Shown here piece by piece: positions 1 to 5,556 of a DNA stretch of 10,826 bases. The DNA comes from Acidobacteria bacterium AH-259-G07 (GTDB lineage Bacteria; Acidobacteriota; UBA6911; RPQK01; JADFOI01). A program made the translations under genes and the position numbers. The notes beneath the pieces were generated by a model. It was not told where the DNA came from, ran no database searches, and saw only the letters and a list, made by a program, of their open reading frames with translations. The stretch spans positions 1 through 10,826 of the forward strand of contig JALLON010000068.1 in the NCBI GenBank assembly GCA_027717925.1, read 5' to 3'. The stretch's first letter is position 1, and each line of letters begins with the position of its first letter.

Positions 1-222
1 GCGGACATCATCATTGTCGGCTTGGACAAGGCGGAGTTGCAGCCCGTTTACGATTATTATTCGCATTTGGTGTATGTGGCCAAGGGTGCAGATGTCGAAA
101 CCAGCATCGTGGACGGTCGGGTGATCATGGAGCACCGCAAGGTACTGACCTTGGATGTAACTCAAATCAAACAGAAGGCGGAAGAATACCGGCGACAGGT
201 TGTCCAGAGCATGAAAAAATAG
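1..222 (+). CDS. mtaD: MtaD-like amidohydrolase (MTA/SAH deaminase family), C-terminal end only
   Basis: The reading frame is open from base 1 and stops at TAG 220-222, so only the last 73 residues are present. They begin ADIIIV and continue with PVYDYYSHLVYVAKGADVET, then IVDGRVIMEHRKVLTLD. This is the composite-domain tail typical of the TRZ/ATZ branch of the amidohydrolase superfamily, which includes MtaD and SsnA. MtaD enzymes deaminate 5'-methylthioadenosine and S-adenosylhomocysteine to the inosine analogues. The metal-binding HxH and catalytic residues lie upstream of the window, so substrate cannot be read from this piece and other family members (guanine or cytosine deaminase-like) remain possible. 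The next gene starts 46 bases downstream with a strong ribosome site, which implies an operon. Whether this protein has a signal peptide, as its two neighbours do, cannot be seen. Confidence 0.7.
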   Translation, partial: ADIIIVGLDKAELQPVYDYYSHLVYVAKGADVETSIVDGRVIMEHRKVLTLDVTQIKQKAEEYRRQVVQSMKK

Positions 223-268
223 CGAGGAAAAATCCCGGTTAAGGCAGTCCAAAGAGGAGGATAAAAGC

Positions 269-1226
269 GTGGGTACGTTGGTTCGTCACAAAAGATTAAC
301 GTGGCTGTTAACTGTATTTTACCTGTTGGTCTGCTTTCAGTCGAGGGGATGGGCTCAAAACGCAGGACAAGTTGGGGTCAAGGAAAAAGAGGAAATCAAT
401 GTGGCCGTCATTAACCGGGATCGCCAATGGCTAAATCTGGAATCGGAAGCAACATTAGAAGACACTTTCACCGTCGATACGCCCAATGGGAAAAGCGTAA
501 CCATTCGCAAACTGCGCTATAAGGGGGTTCCTTTTTTACTATGTAACTAGATTTGGCGACCAGGGTAGCGGAGAGATCACCTCGCTGGCCCAGGAATCTT
601 ATCCGGGGGAACGCACGGTGCAGATTTGGGTGACTTTGATGCAGCTCGGCGTGGAAAATGTGATTCATGGCAACATCATTGGCGGGGTCAACCCAAAGCT
701 CAACTATGATGATCTGATGATCATCGATGATTTTATCGATCTAAAGCCCAATCACCCCCAATCCATCCTCCCTTATTTTTATAAGGGAAAACCGCTCACG
801 CTCAGGCGGTTATCCACGCGCATGAATCCGGTGCTCTGTCCTGAACTGAGACGAGTCATGTACGATCATTCTCTGAAATTCCATCACGCTAAAGTTTATT
901 ATGGAGGGACCTTAGTGCAGACGCGAACCGGACGCTGGGAAACCCCGGCCGAAGTACGAATGATTCGGTCTTTTGGAGGCGACCTAGTCTGTACGCAGGA
1001 TGGCACCTACATTGTTTACGCCAAGCAAGCCAGCATCCACTTTGCCACCCTGCAATATGTGATGAACTTTGCAGAAGGGATAAGACCCCTGGATACCCCG
1101 ACAACCTCTCCTATGGGATTTCAGAGGATATCTGAATCTATGCGCAAGACCCTTTTAGAGTCGCTGGTTTCGCTGAAGGGGCTCAGGCATAAGTGCGGAT
1201 GTTTCCCCCTCCAGCAAAGACGCTAA
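269..1226 (+). pseudogene. Exported purine nucleoside / MTA phosphorylase-like protein, interrupted by a single-base frameshift
   Basis: GTG 269 is preceded by AGAGGAGG (253-260) at good spacing. The product begins with a Sec-type signal peptide: basic RHKR, then LTWLLTVFYLLVCF, with likely cleavage near GWAQ. Frame one stops at 548-550. The homologous sequence continues in another frame from about 537 to TAA 1224-1226. Removing one T from the T6 run at 532-537 gives GVPFYYVTRFG and a continuous ~318-residue protein. Family signatures: GVENVIHGNIIGGVNP, the purine-site segment GGTLVQTRTGRWETPAE, and MNFAEGI near the end. In human PNP the purine is held by a Glu in FETVAE and an Asn in TNKV. 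Both have counterparts here (WETPAE, MNFAEG), pointing to 6-oxopurines rather than the Ser/Asp pattern of human MTAP. The N-terminal GG(S/T)GL phosphate loop is absent (INRDRQWLNL instead). The gene may be inactive, misread at the homopolymer, or frameshift-decoded. Confidence 0.72.
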
Positions 1227-1253
1227 AAAAACATTCGATACAAGACAAACAGG

Positions 1254-1264
1254 AAGGAGGTGAT
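1254..1264 (+). promoter_or_regulatory. Extended Shine-Dalgarno for the amidohydrolase gene
   Basis: AAGGAGGTGAT matches the anti-Shine-Dalgarno end of 16S rRNA over its full length. It overlaps candidate starts GTG 1260 and ATG 1263, which are therefore too close to be used efficiently. TTG 1269 lies 8 bases after the GGAGG core and is the best-spaced start. Confidence 0.6.
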
Positions 1265-1268
1265 GACA

Positions 1269-2525
1269 TTGCGAACCCAAAGACCGCGGTTCCATTTGGT
1301 CGTTGTTTTGGGGCTTTATCTGTGTGCCCTGCCCGCCCTGGCGAAGGCTCAGCAATTTGATCTCTTAATCAAAGGCGGACACGTGATCGATCCCATGAAT
1401 CAGATCGATTCCATTATGGACGTGGCCATTGCCGACGGGAAGATCGCCCGGGTGGCCGCTAATATTGCTGCCACACAGGCCAAAACAGTCGTGTCTGCCA
1501 ACGGATTATTGGTGATACCCGGGTTGGTCGATATCCACACTCATGTCTTTTACGGTACCAAACCAGACGCCGCCTACAGCGATGGTTTCCGCAGTGTTCC
1601 ACCAGATGGCTTCACCTTTCGCGCTGGTGTAACCACGGTGGTGGATGCGGGCAGCGCCGGATGGAGAAATTTCCGGCAATTTAAGGAACAGGTCATCGAT
1701 CGGTCCACAACCCGTGTGCTGGCTTTCTTGAACATCGTGGGCTCGGGCATGAAGGGAGGACCTGTGGAGCAGAATCTGGCGGACATGGACCCCAAACTCA
1801 CGGCCATGCGCATCCTGCAGTTCCCGGAGATCATCGTCGGCATCAAAACGGCGCACTATCGGGGTCCGGAATGGGACCCGGTTGATCGTGCGGTGGAGGC
1901 CGGTCGGCTGGTGGATGTGCCGGTGATGGTGGACTTTGGCCAGTTTGTACCGGAGCGACCCTTCCAGGAGCTCGTCCTCGAGCATCTCCGCCCGGGCGAT
2001 ATTTACACCCATACTTATCTGGGCCGGGTGCCCATGCTCGACCAGCAAGGCAAGGTTCGATCTTACCTGTTCGAAGCGCAGAAACGCGGTGTGATCTTCG
2101 ATGTGGGTCATGGTGCGGGCAGTTTTCTTTTCCGTCAGGCGGTGCCTGCTGTGGCGCAGGGATTTGTCCCGAATTCGATCAGCACCGACCTTCATACCGG
2201 CAGTATGAACGCCGGCATGAAGAACATGCTTAACATCATGTCTAAGTTTCTGAACATGGGTATGTCGATTCAGGAGGTCATTCGGCGTGCCACCTGGAAT
2301 CCTGCCCAGTTCATCAAGCAGACCGATCTCGGGCACTTGAGCGTGGGTGCGATGGCCGATGTGGCGGTACTGAATCTGAGGCAAGACAATTTTGGGTTCC
2401 TTGACGTCGGCGGCGGCAAAATGTCTGGAACACAGAAACTGCAATGTGAGTTGACAATCCGCCAAGGGCAGGTTGTGTGGGACTTGAACGGCATCTCCCG
2501 ACCCGAGTACACTTCCCCGCAGTGA
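1269..2525 (+). CDS. Exported amidohydrolase/deacetylase-family metallohydrolase
   Basis: A complete metal-dependent amidohydrolase of about 418 residues. The N terminus is a signal peptide: RTQRPR, a hydrophobic stretch LVVVLGLYLCALPALA, and a likely AKA-QQ cleavage site, so it should act in the periplasm. The mature part opens with the beta-composite domain (LLIKGGHVIDPMNQ). Metal ligands follow in order: HTH (nt 1536-1544), the likely carboxylated Lys in VGIKTAH (codon 1845-1847), His in YTHTYLG, His in GHGAGS and the catalytic Asp in STDLHTG. This is the dihydroorotase-like branch that contains Atu3266/EF_0837-type deacetylases acting on small N- or O-acyl compounds. It is not a pyrimidine dihydroorotase by context. 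I place the start at TTG 1269 because the ribosome site overlaps GTG 1260 and ATG 1263, either of which would add 2-3 residues. The gene lies 42 bases after the phosphorylase homologue and is probably co-transcribed with it. The true substrate is unknown. Confidence 0.85.
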   Translation: MRTQRPRFHLVVVLGLYLCALPALAKAQQFDLLIKGGHVIDPMNQIDSIMDVAIADGKIARVAANIAATQAKTVVSANGLLVIPGLVDIHTHVFYGTKPDAAYSDGFRSVPPDGFTFRAGVTTVVDAGSAGWRNFRQFKEQVIDRSTTRVLAFLNIVGSGMKGGPVEQNLADMDPKLTAMRILQFPEIIVGIKTAHYRGPEWDPVDRAVEAGRLVDVPVMVDFGQFVPERPFQELVLEHLRPGDIYTHTYLGRVPMLDQQGKVRSYLFEAQKRGVIFDVGHGAGSFLFRQAVPAVAQGFVPNSISTDLHTGSMNAGMKNMLNIMSKFLNMGMSIQEVIRRATWNPAQFIKQTDLGHLSVGAMADVAVLNLRQDNFGFLDVGGGKMSGTQKLQCELTIRQGQVVWDLNGISRPEYTSPQ

Positions 2526-2535
2526 AGGAAGGGGT

Positions 2536-2610
2536 GAAAAAGGGGTCAGACCTTGAGTTTTTCGTTTTTCGGACCGAAAAACGAAAAACTCAAGGTCTGA
2601 CTCCTTTTTC
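2536..2610 (+). repeat. 75-nt near-perfect palindrome (REP/MITE-like hairpin, possible bidirectional terminator)
   Basis: Two 37-nt arms (2536-2572 and 2574-2610) flank a single A. Every position pairs in RNA, with one G.U in place of G-C (the right arm reads CTCC where CCCC would be perfect). The outer arm ends are A5 and T5, and the inner arm contains GTCAGACCTTGAG. The element begins 10 nt after the amidohydrolase stop and ends 29 nt before the tenA start. An A-tract/U-tract stem of this kind can terminate transcription from either side. The GGGGTCAGACC-type core resembles dispersed palindromic repeats linked to REP-associated transposases, which I state from memory. Confidence 0.85.
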
Positions 2611-2639
2611 CGCTCGGCCCCCTTGTTTAGAATAACCTC

Positions 2640-3287
2640 ATGTCTTTTCACGAAGAGCTTCTAGAGAAGGCCCGACCCATTTGGGATACCATGTTAGGAC
2701 ACCCATTCTTAAAAGAGACGGCGGAGTGCCGTATCGAAGATGCTGTCTTTGCCAACTGGCTTCAGCAGGACTACTTGTTTGTGCAGGGCGCGATCCCCTT
2801 CATCTCAGTTATGGTGTCGCGAGCGCCTCTTTGCGTCCGCTCCGGGCTGGCTCCCGCCATTGGCGCTCTGCAGGAGGAGCTGAGGTTGTTTGAGGAAATG
2901 GCTTCCAAGAAGAATGTCTCCCTGGACAATCTGAGGATTACCCCTACCTGCCATGCCTACATACAGTTCATGTTGGCTACGGCTCACTCGGCTAGCTTTG
3001 AGGAGAGCTTCGCTCTACTTTATGGTGCGGAGAAAGCCTATTTTGATTCTTGGACCTGGGTCAAAGGAAACCTGAAAGGCGAATCGCCCTGGCAGCCTTT
3101 TATCGAGAAATGGTCAGATGAAAACTTTCAGCAGTGGATCAACTGGATTGAGGGTGTACTGGACAACCTGGCCGATCAAGCTTCGACCTCGCTGCAAGAG
3201 AAGATGATCGAGGTTTTTCGGCTCGCCGGGCAGTATGAGCTGCTTTTTTGGGACATGGCGATCAAGGGAGAGTCTTGGCCGGTTTAA
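2640..3287 (+). CDS. tenA: TenA-family (aminopyrimidine hydrolase/thiaminase II-like) protein, TenA_E-like
   Basis: A 215-residue all-helical protein of normal length for the TenA/PqqC fold. Landmarks are HPFLKET (21-27), WLQQDYLFVQ (40-49) with the conserved pocket Asp at D44, LYGAEKAYFDSW (127-138) and the C-terminal QYELLFWDMA (198-207) with the family Glu at E200. Classical TenA_C enzymes such as Bacillus subtilis TenA have a catalytic Cys in the helix aligned with LYGAEK. No Cys is present there, so this belongs with TenA_E-type proteins, which use a Glu. They salvage formylaminopyrimidine or aminopyrimidine from degraded thiamin to feed HMP synthesis. ATG 2640 has no clear Shine-Dalgarno. 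TAGAAT at 2628-2633 is a possible -10 box that would put transcription initiation at the start codon. No other thiamin gene is in the window, so the exact substrate is uncertain. Confidence 0.85.
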   Translation: MSFHEELLEKARPIWDTMLGHPFLKETAECRIEDAVFANWLQQDYLFVQGAIPFISVMVSRAPLCVRSGLAPAIGALQEELRLFEEMASKKNVSLDNLRITPTCHAYIQFMLATAHSASFEESFALLYGAEKAYFDSWTWVKGNLKGESPWQPFIEKWSDENFQQWINWIEGVLDNLADQASTSLQEKMIEVFRLAGQYELLFWDMAIKGESWPV

Positions 3288-3320
3288 GATCCAATTAATG
3301 CAACCAGAAAGTGGTTCAAG

Positions 3321-4418
3321 ATGAAAACTTACAATATTGCGGCAATTCCAGGAGATGGCATCGGAGTAGAAGTAATTGATGAAGGAATCCGCGTGCTCGA
3401 GAGTACGGCTTTAATGTATGGCTTTCGCATGCAATTTGAGCACTACCCTTGGGGTACCGAATATTATTTGAAACATGGCTCGATGATGCCCGAGACGGCG
3501 CTTGGAGAGTTGAAGGACGCAGACGCCATCTATTTGGGGGCAGTGGGCGACCCCCGTGTGCCTGATAATGTGACTCTGGGTGGGCTCCTCTTGCCGATTC
3601 GCCAAACTTTTCAGCAGTTTGCCAATGTGCGGCCGGCTTTCTTGTTTGCCGGCGTCACTTCGCCTCTCTCCGGTAAACAACCAGGAACAATAGACTGTGT
3701 AGTTGTTCGAGAAAACACCGAAGGTGAATACTCGCAGGTGGGTGGGCGCGTTCATAAGGCTTTAGAGGGAGAAGTGGCGGTTCAAACTGCGGTTTTCACT
3801 TCTCGGGGTACGGAAAGGATCATTCGGTTTGCCTTCGATCTGGCCACTAGGCGGGGCAAAAAAAGAAAGGTGACCTCAATCACGAAATCCAATGCCCTGG
3901 GATTTGGAATGGCTCTCTGGGATGAAATCTTCGAACAAGTGGCCAAGGAATATCCCGAAATTCAAACTGAATCCCTTCTCGTTGATGCCGCGTGTATGGA
4001 TCTCATCCGTCGCCCGGAGGACTTCGATGTACTGGTCGCCTCAAACTTGTTTGGCGATATCACTAGCGAAATTACAGCAGCCGTAACCGGAAGCCTGGGA
4101 CTGGCACCGAGCGCTAACATCAATCCTGCACAGGATTATCCTTCGATGTTCGAACCTGTTCACGGGTCGGCACCTGACATCGCTGGAAAGGGGATTGCAA
4201 ATCCGGTTGCCGCCATTCTTGCCGGTCAAATGATGCTTGAATTTTTAGGTGAAACAGAGCTGGCTGATTGTATCTATCAGGCAATCGCGAAGTACCTTAA
4301 AGAAGGAGTCAAAAAGACTGCGGACCTGGGCGGGAATGCGACCACTCAAGAAGCCACTGATGAGATCATAGGACTGCTGGGATTGGTCAGAGACAAGCTC
4401 GACACAACTACTGTTTAG
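3321..4418 (+). CDS. Tartrate dehydrogenase / D-malate dehydrogenase family oxidative decarboxylase
   Basis: A 365-residue member of the isocitrate/isopropylmalate dehydrogenase superfamily, full length for tartrate dehydrogenase (TtuC) and D-malate dehydrogenase (DmlA). Motifs: IPGDGIG (9-15), the substrate loop LLLPIRQTF (89-97) followed by NVRP, VVVRENTEGEYS (127-138) with catalytic Y137, TKSNAL (188-193) with catalytic K189, metal Asp D222 and D246 (NLFGDI), and FEPVHGSAPDIAGKGIANP (278-296) for NAD binding. LGGLLLPIR in place of the isopropylmalate dehydrogenase loop, together with NVRPAFLFAGVTSPL, favours tartrate/D-malate over 3-isopropylmalate. These NAD- and divalent-metal-dependent enzymes act on tartrate, D-malate or similar 2-hydroxyacids in the cytoplasm. 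The third metal ligand, normally Asp in GDIxSD, is Glu here (E250). The gene starts 33 bases after tenA on the same strand, so the two could share a transcript. An unassigned family dehydrogenase is the main alternative. Confidence 0.85.
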   Translation: MKTYNIAAIPGDGIGVEVIDEGIRVLESTALMYGFRMQFEHYPWGTEYYLKHGSMMPETALGELKDADAIYLGAVGDPRVPDNVTLGGLLLPIRQTFQQFANVRPAFLFAGVTSPLSGKQPGTIDCVVVRENTEGEYSQVGGRVHKALEGEVAVQTAVFTSRGTERIIRFAFDLATRRGKKRKVTSITKSNALGFGMALWDEIFEQVAKEYPEIQTESLLVDAACMDLIRRPEDFDVLVASNLFGDITSEITAAVTGSLGLAPSANINPAQDYPSMFEPVHGSAPDIAGKGIANPVAAILAGQMMLEFLGETELADCIYQAIAKYLKEGVKKTADLGGNATTQEATDEIIGLLGLVRDKLDTTTV

Positions 4419-4548
4419 CGATCTATACTGCCAGGGTTTTCCACATCCTCTGAAATTCGATTTCTACATCCCAGAAAGTGCAAATCGGGTGCGTCAATCC
4501 AAGCGGGGTTAACGAATTTCCCGAGGTTGAGAGAATTTGGAAATATAG
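4419..4548 (+). other. Intergenic stretch with no recognised gene
   Basis: This 130-base stretch runs between the dehydrogenase stop and the Nramp relic. I see no convincing terminator (the only hairpin is a 5-bp GAAAT/ATTTC stem at about 4452-4464), no promoter close to consensus and no RNA gene. It is probably the old leader of the now truncated transporter gene. Confidence 0.4.
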
Positions 4549-4677
4549 ATGGCTACTCAAACCAATGTAGAAATTCCCGCAAAGGGAGCTCCACTTCCCC
4601 GATCCTTCCTCGAGTATGTGAAATCCATGGGCCCGGGCGTTGTCGTGGTTCTCACCTGGTTGGGGGCGGGCAGGTGA
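4549..4677 (+). pseudogene. N-terminal relic of an Nramp-like metal transporter
   Basis: ATG 4549 opens a 42-codon frame. Its product ends YVKSMGPGVVVVLTWLGAG-R and then TGA. The segment GPGVVVVLTWLGAG matches the start of transmembrane helix 1 in Nramp-type divalent metal transporters. In many non-canonical members the sequence continues with D, and LTWLGAGD replaces the classic DPGN metal-binding motif. Homology stops abruptly after GAG at about nt 4671. The rest of a transporter of about 400 residues is absent from the window, so this is a truncated remnant left by a deletion or insertion. The break lies about 50 bases before the brnTA promoter. The peptide is short and the identification comes from motif memory, so confidence is moderate. 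Confidence 0.6.
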
Positions 4678-4720
4678 TGGGCGGGGCCAGGCCGAGCCTG
4701 CGCAATACCCCCAAGTTCAC

Positions 4721-4749
4721 TTGATAGTATGCATAAGTGTACATATAAT
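4721..4749 (+). promoter_or_regulatory. Sigma70-type promoter and putative operator of brnTA
   Basis: TTGATA (4721-4726) and TATAAT (4744-4749) are separated by exactly 17 bases, close to full consensus. The expected transcription start, 6-7 bases on, falls at or beside the brnT GTG (4756), implying a leaderless mRNA. Between the boxes lie two short palindromes, TATGCATA (4728-4735) and TGTACA (4738-4743), centred 9 bases apart. That arrangement suits autorepression by a ribbon-helix-helix antitoxin such as BrnA. Operator function is inference. Confidence 0.65.
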
Positions 4750-4755
4750 TAGTCA

Positions 4756-5019
4756 GTGGAATCTGAGTGGGACAGCCGGAAGGCCGCCGCGAATCTCAAG
4801 AAGCATGGGGTCGATTTCGCGGACGCCGTGACCGCGCTTTACGATGATCTGGCTGTCACCATTGCGGATGAAAGCGCCGACGAAGTGCGGTTCGTGACCA
4901 TTGCCATGGATGCGCTTGGACACATCTTGGTAGTTGTTTACACGTGGCGCGGGGACCGTGTGCGCCTCATCTCGGCAAGAAAGGCGAAACCACGGGAACG
5001 CAGGCAATATGAGGGCTAG
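4756..5019 (+). CDS. brnT: BrnT family toxin (DUF497, RelE-like ribonuclease fold)
   Basis: The 87-residue product has the usual BrnT length. Its N-terminal signature is FEWDxxKAxxNxxKHGV-like (SEWDSRKAAANLKKHGVDF). The C-terminal core is YTWRGDRVRLISARKAKPRE followed by RRQYE, the most conserved part of the family. BrnT of Brucella is a type II toxin that cleaves RNA and arrests growth until neutralised by BrnA. The start is GTG 4756: it gives the canonical N terminus, there is no in-frame alternative upstream, and the -10 box ends 6 bases before it. The gene lies 3 bases upstream of brnA on the same strand, the normal toxin-first order for this module. It appears intact. Confidence 0.9.
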   Translation: MESEWDSRKAAANLKKHGVDFADAVTALYDDLAVTIADESADEVRFVTIAMDALGHILVVVYTWRGDRVRLISARKAKPRERRQYEG

Positions 5020-5022
5020 CCC

Positions 5023-5292
5023 ATGAGAAAAGAATATGACTTTAGCAAGGGCAAACGCGGAGCGGTTCTCAAAACCCCTCCTGGAAAAACCCGCATAACG
5101 ATTCGCATTGATGACGATATCCTTCAATGGTTTCGTGATCAGGTCCATGCTGCGGGTGGTGGGAGCTATCAGACGCTGATCAACACCGCCCTGCGTGAAT
5201 ACATGACTTCAAAAAAGCAACCACTCGAGGCGACCCTTCGTACCGTGATTCGTGAAGAATTGTCCAGATATGGAAAGAAAGCGGCGGAATGA
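5023..5292 (+). CDS. brnA: BrnA family antitoxin (ribbon-helix-helix)
   Basis: An 89-residue protein. The N-terminal third (KEYDFSKGKRGAV) is the region that typically wraps the BrnT toxin. A ribbon-helix-helix DNA-binding domain follows: the beta strand KTRITIRIDDDIL (about residues 26-38), then helices covering QWFRDQV and SYQTLINTALREYM. In the BrnTA system this protein binds BrnT and, alone or in complex, represses the shared promoter. The short palindromes between the -35 and -10 boxes upstream of brnT are the likely target. ATG 5023 follows the brnT stop by 3 bases, so translation is probably coupled. The C-terminal extension of about 20 residues (LRTVIREELSRYGKKAAE) is charged and helical. 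The gene appears intact. Confidence 0.9.
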   Translation: MRKEYDFSKGKRGAVLKTPPGKTRITIRIDDDILQWFRDQVHAAGGGSYQTLINTALREYMTSKKQPLEATLRTVIREELSRYGKKAAE

Positions 5293-5295
5293 GCC

Positions 5296-5511
5296 TTGCC
5301 TCTTCCCGAGGTGAAACCTATGCACTGCTGCCAGGTCGCTGAAGATTCCGATCGTCAGGAGTTCTTGAAGCTCGGCCCAGCAGCGGGCTTGTACTTAGCT
5401 GACCAAGTAGTCGATCTTGAGCAGCTCTACCCGCATTACCTGCAAGAGGGTGGACAGTCTCTTGAGGCCACTCCGGATTGGAGAGCTGACGGAATGCCAC
5501 GGGGTGTGTAG
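5296..5511 (+). CDS. Unrecognised 71-residue ORF, possibly a gene remnant
   Basis: This frame opens at TTG 5296, three bases after the brnA stop; ATG 5320 is an alternative start. I see no Shine-Dalgarno and recognise no family. The middle (EFLKLGPAAGLYLADQVVDL) looks protein-like and amphipathic, while the tail (DWRADGMPRGV) does not. The stop codon falls directly on the left edge of a palindromic repeat. It may be the C-terminal tail of an older gene cut off when brnTA or the repeat arrived, or a non-coding spacer open by chance. There are no membrane segments or metal motifs, apart from one Cys-Cys pair. Confidence 0.2.
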   Translation: MPLPEVKPMHCCQVAEDSDRQEFLKLGPAAGLYLADQVVDLEQLYPHYLQEGGQSLEATPDWRADGMPRGV

Positions 5512-5554
5512 GGGGCGAGCCGCCGGCTCGCCCCCTATGCCTCCGGCGGCTCGC
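5509..5554 (+). repeat. GC-rich palindromic repeat with two mutually exclusive hairpins
   Basis: Positions 5509-5537 form a perfect palindrome: 14-bp arms starting TAGGGGGCGAGCCG around a single central C. A second complement, CCGGCGGCTCGC at 5543-5554, pairs perfectly with 5515-5526 and so competes with the first hairpin. The element sits between a plus-strand ORF and the 3' end of the minus-strand hydroxypyruvate isomerase gene, where it could stabilise or terminate transcripts. A related copy lies at 7932-8008. Confidence 0.8.
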
Positions 5555-5556
5555 TT

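Noticed and set aside
2281..2525. Reading the amidohydrolase as a pyrimidine-pathway dihydroorotase
   Set aside because: The signal peptide, the lack of pyr neighbours and the STDLHTG/GHGAGS pattern fit the deacetylase-type branch better.
1506..2651. Long minus-strand open frame (381 codons) opposite the amidohydrolase gene
   Set aside because: The plus strand has full family motifs. The antisense product is His/Arg-rich with no domain, and runs through the palindrome, as expected for a shadow frame.
4527..4724. 65-codon plus-strand frame overlapping the Nramp relic
   Set aside because: Its product has no family features. The ATG 4549 frame gives the recognisable GPGVVVVLTWLGAG segment.
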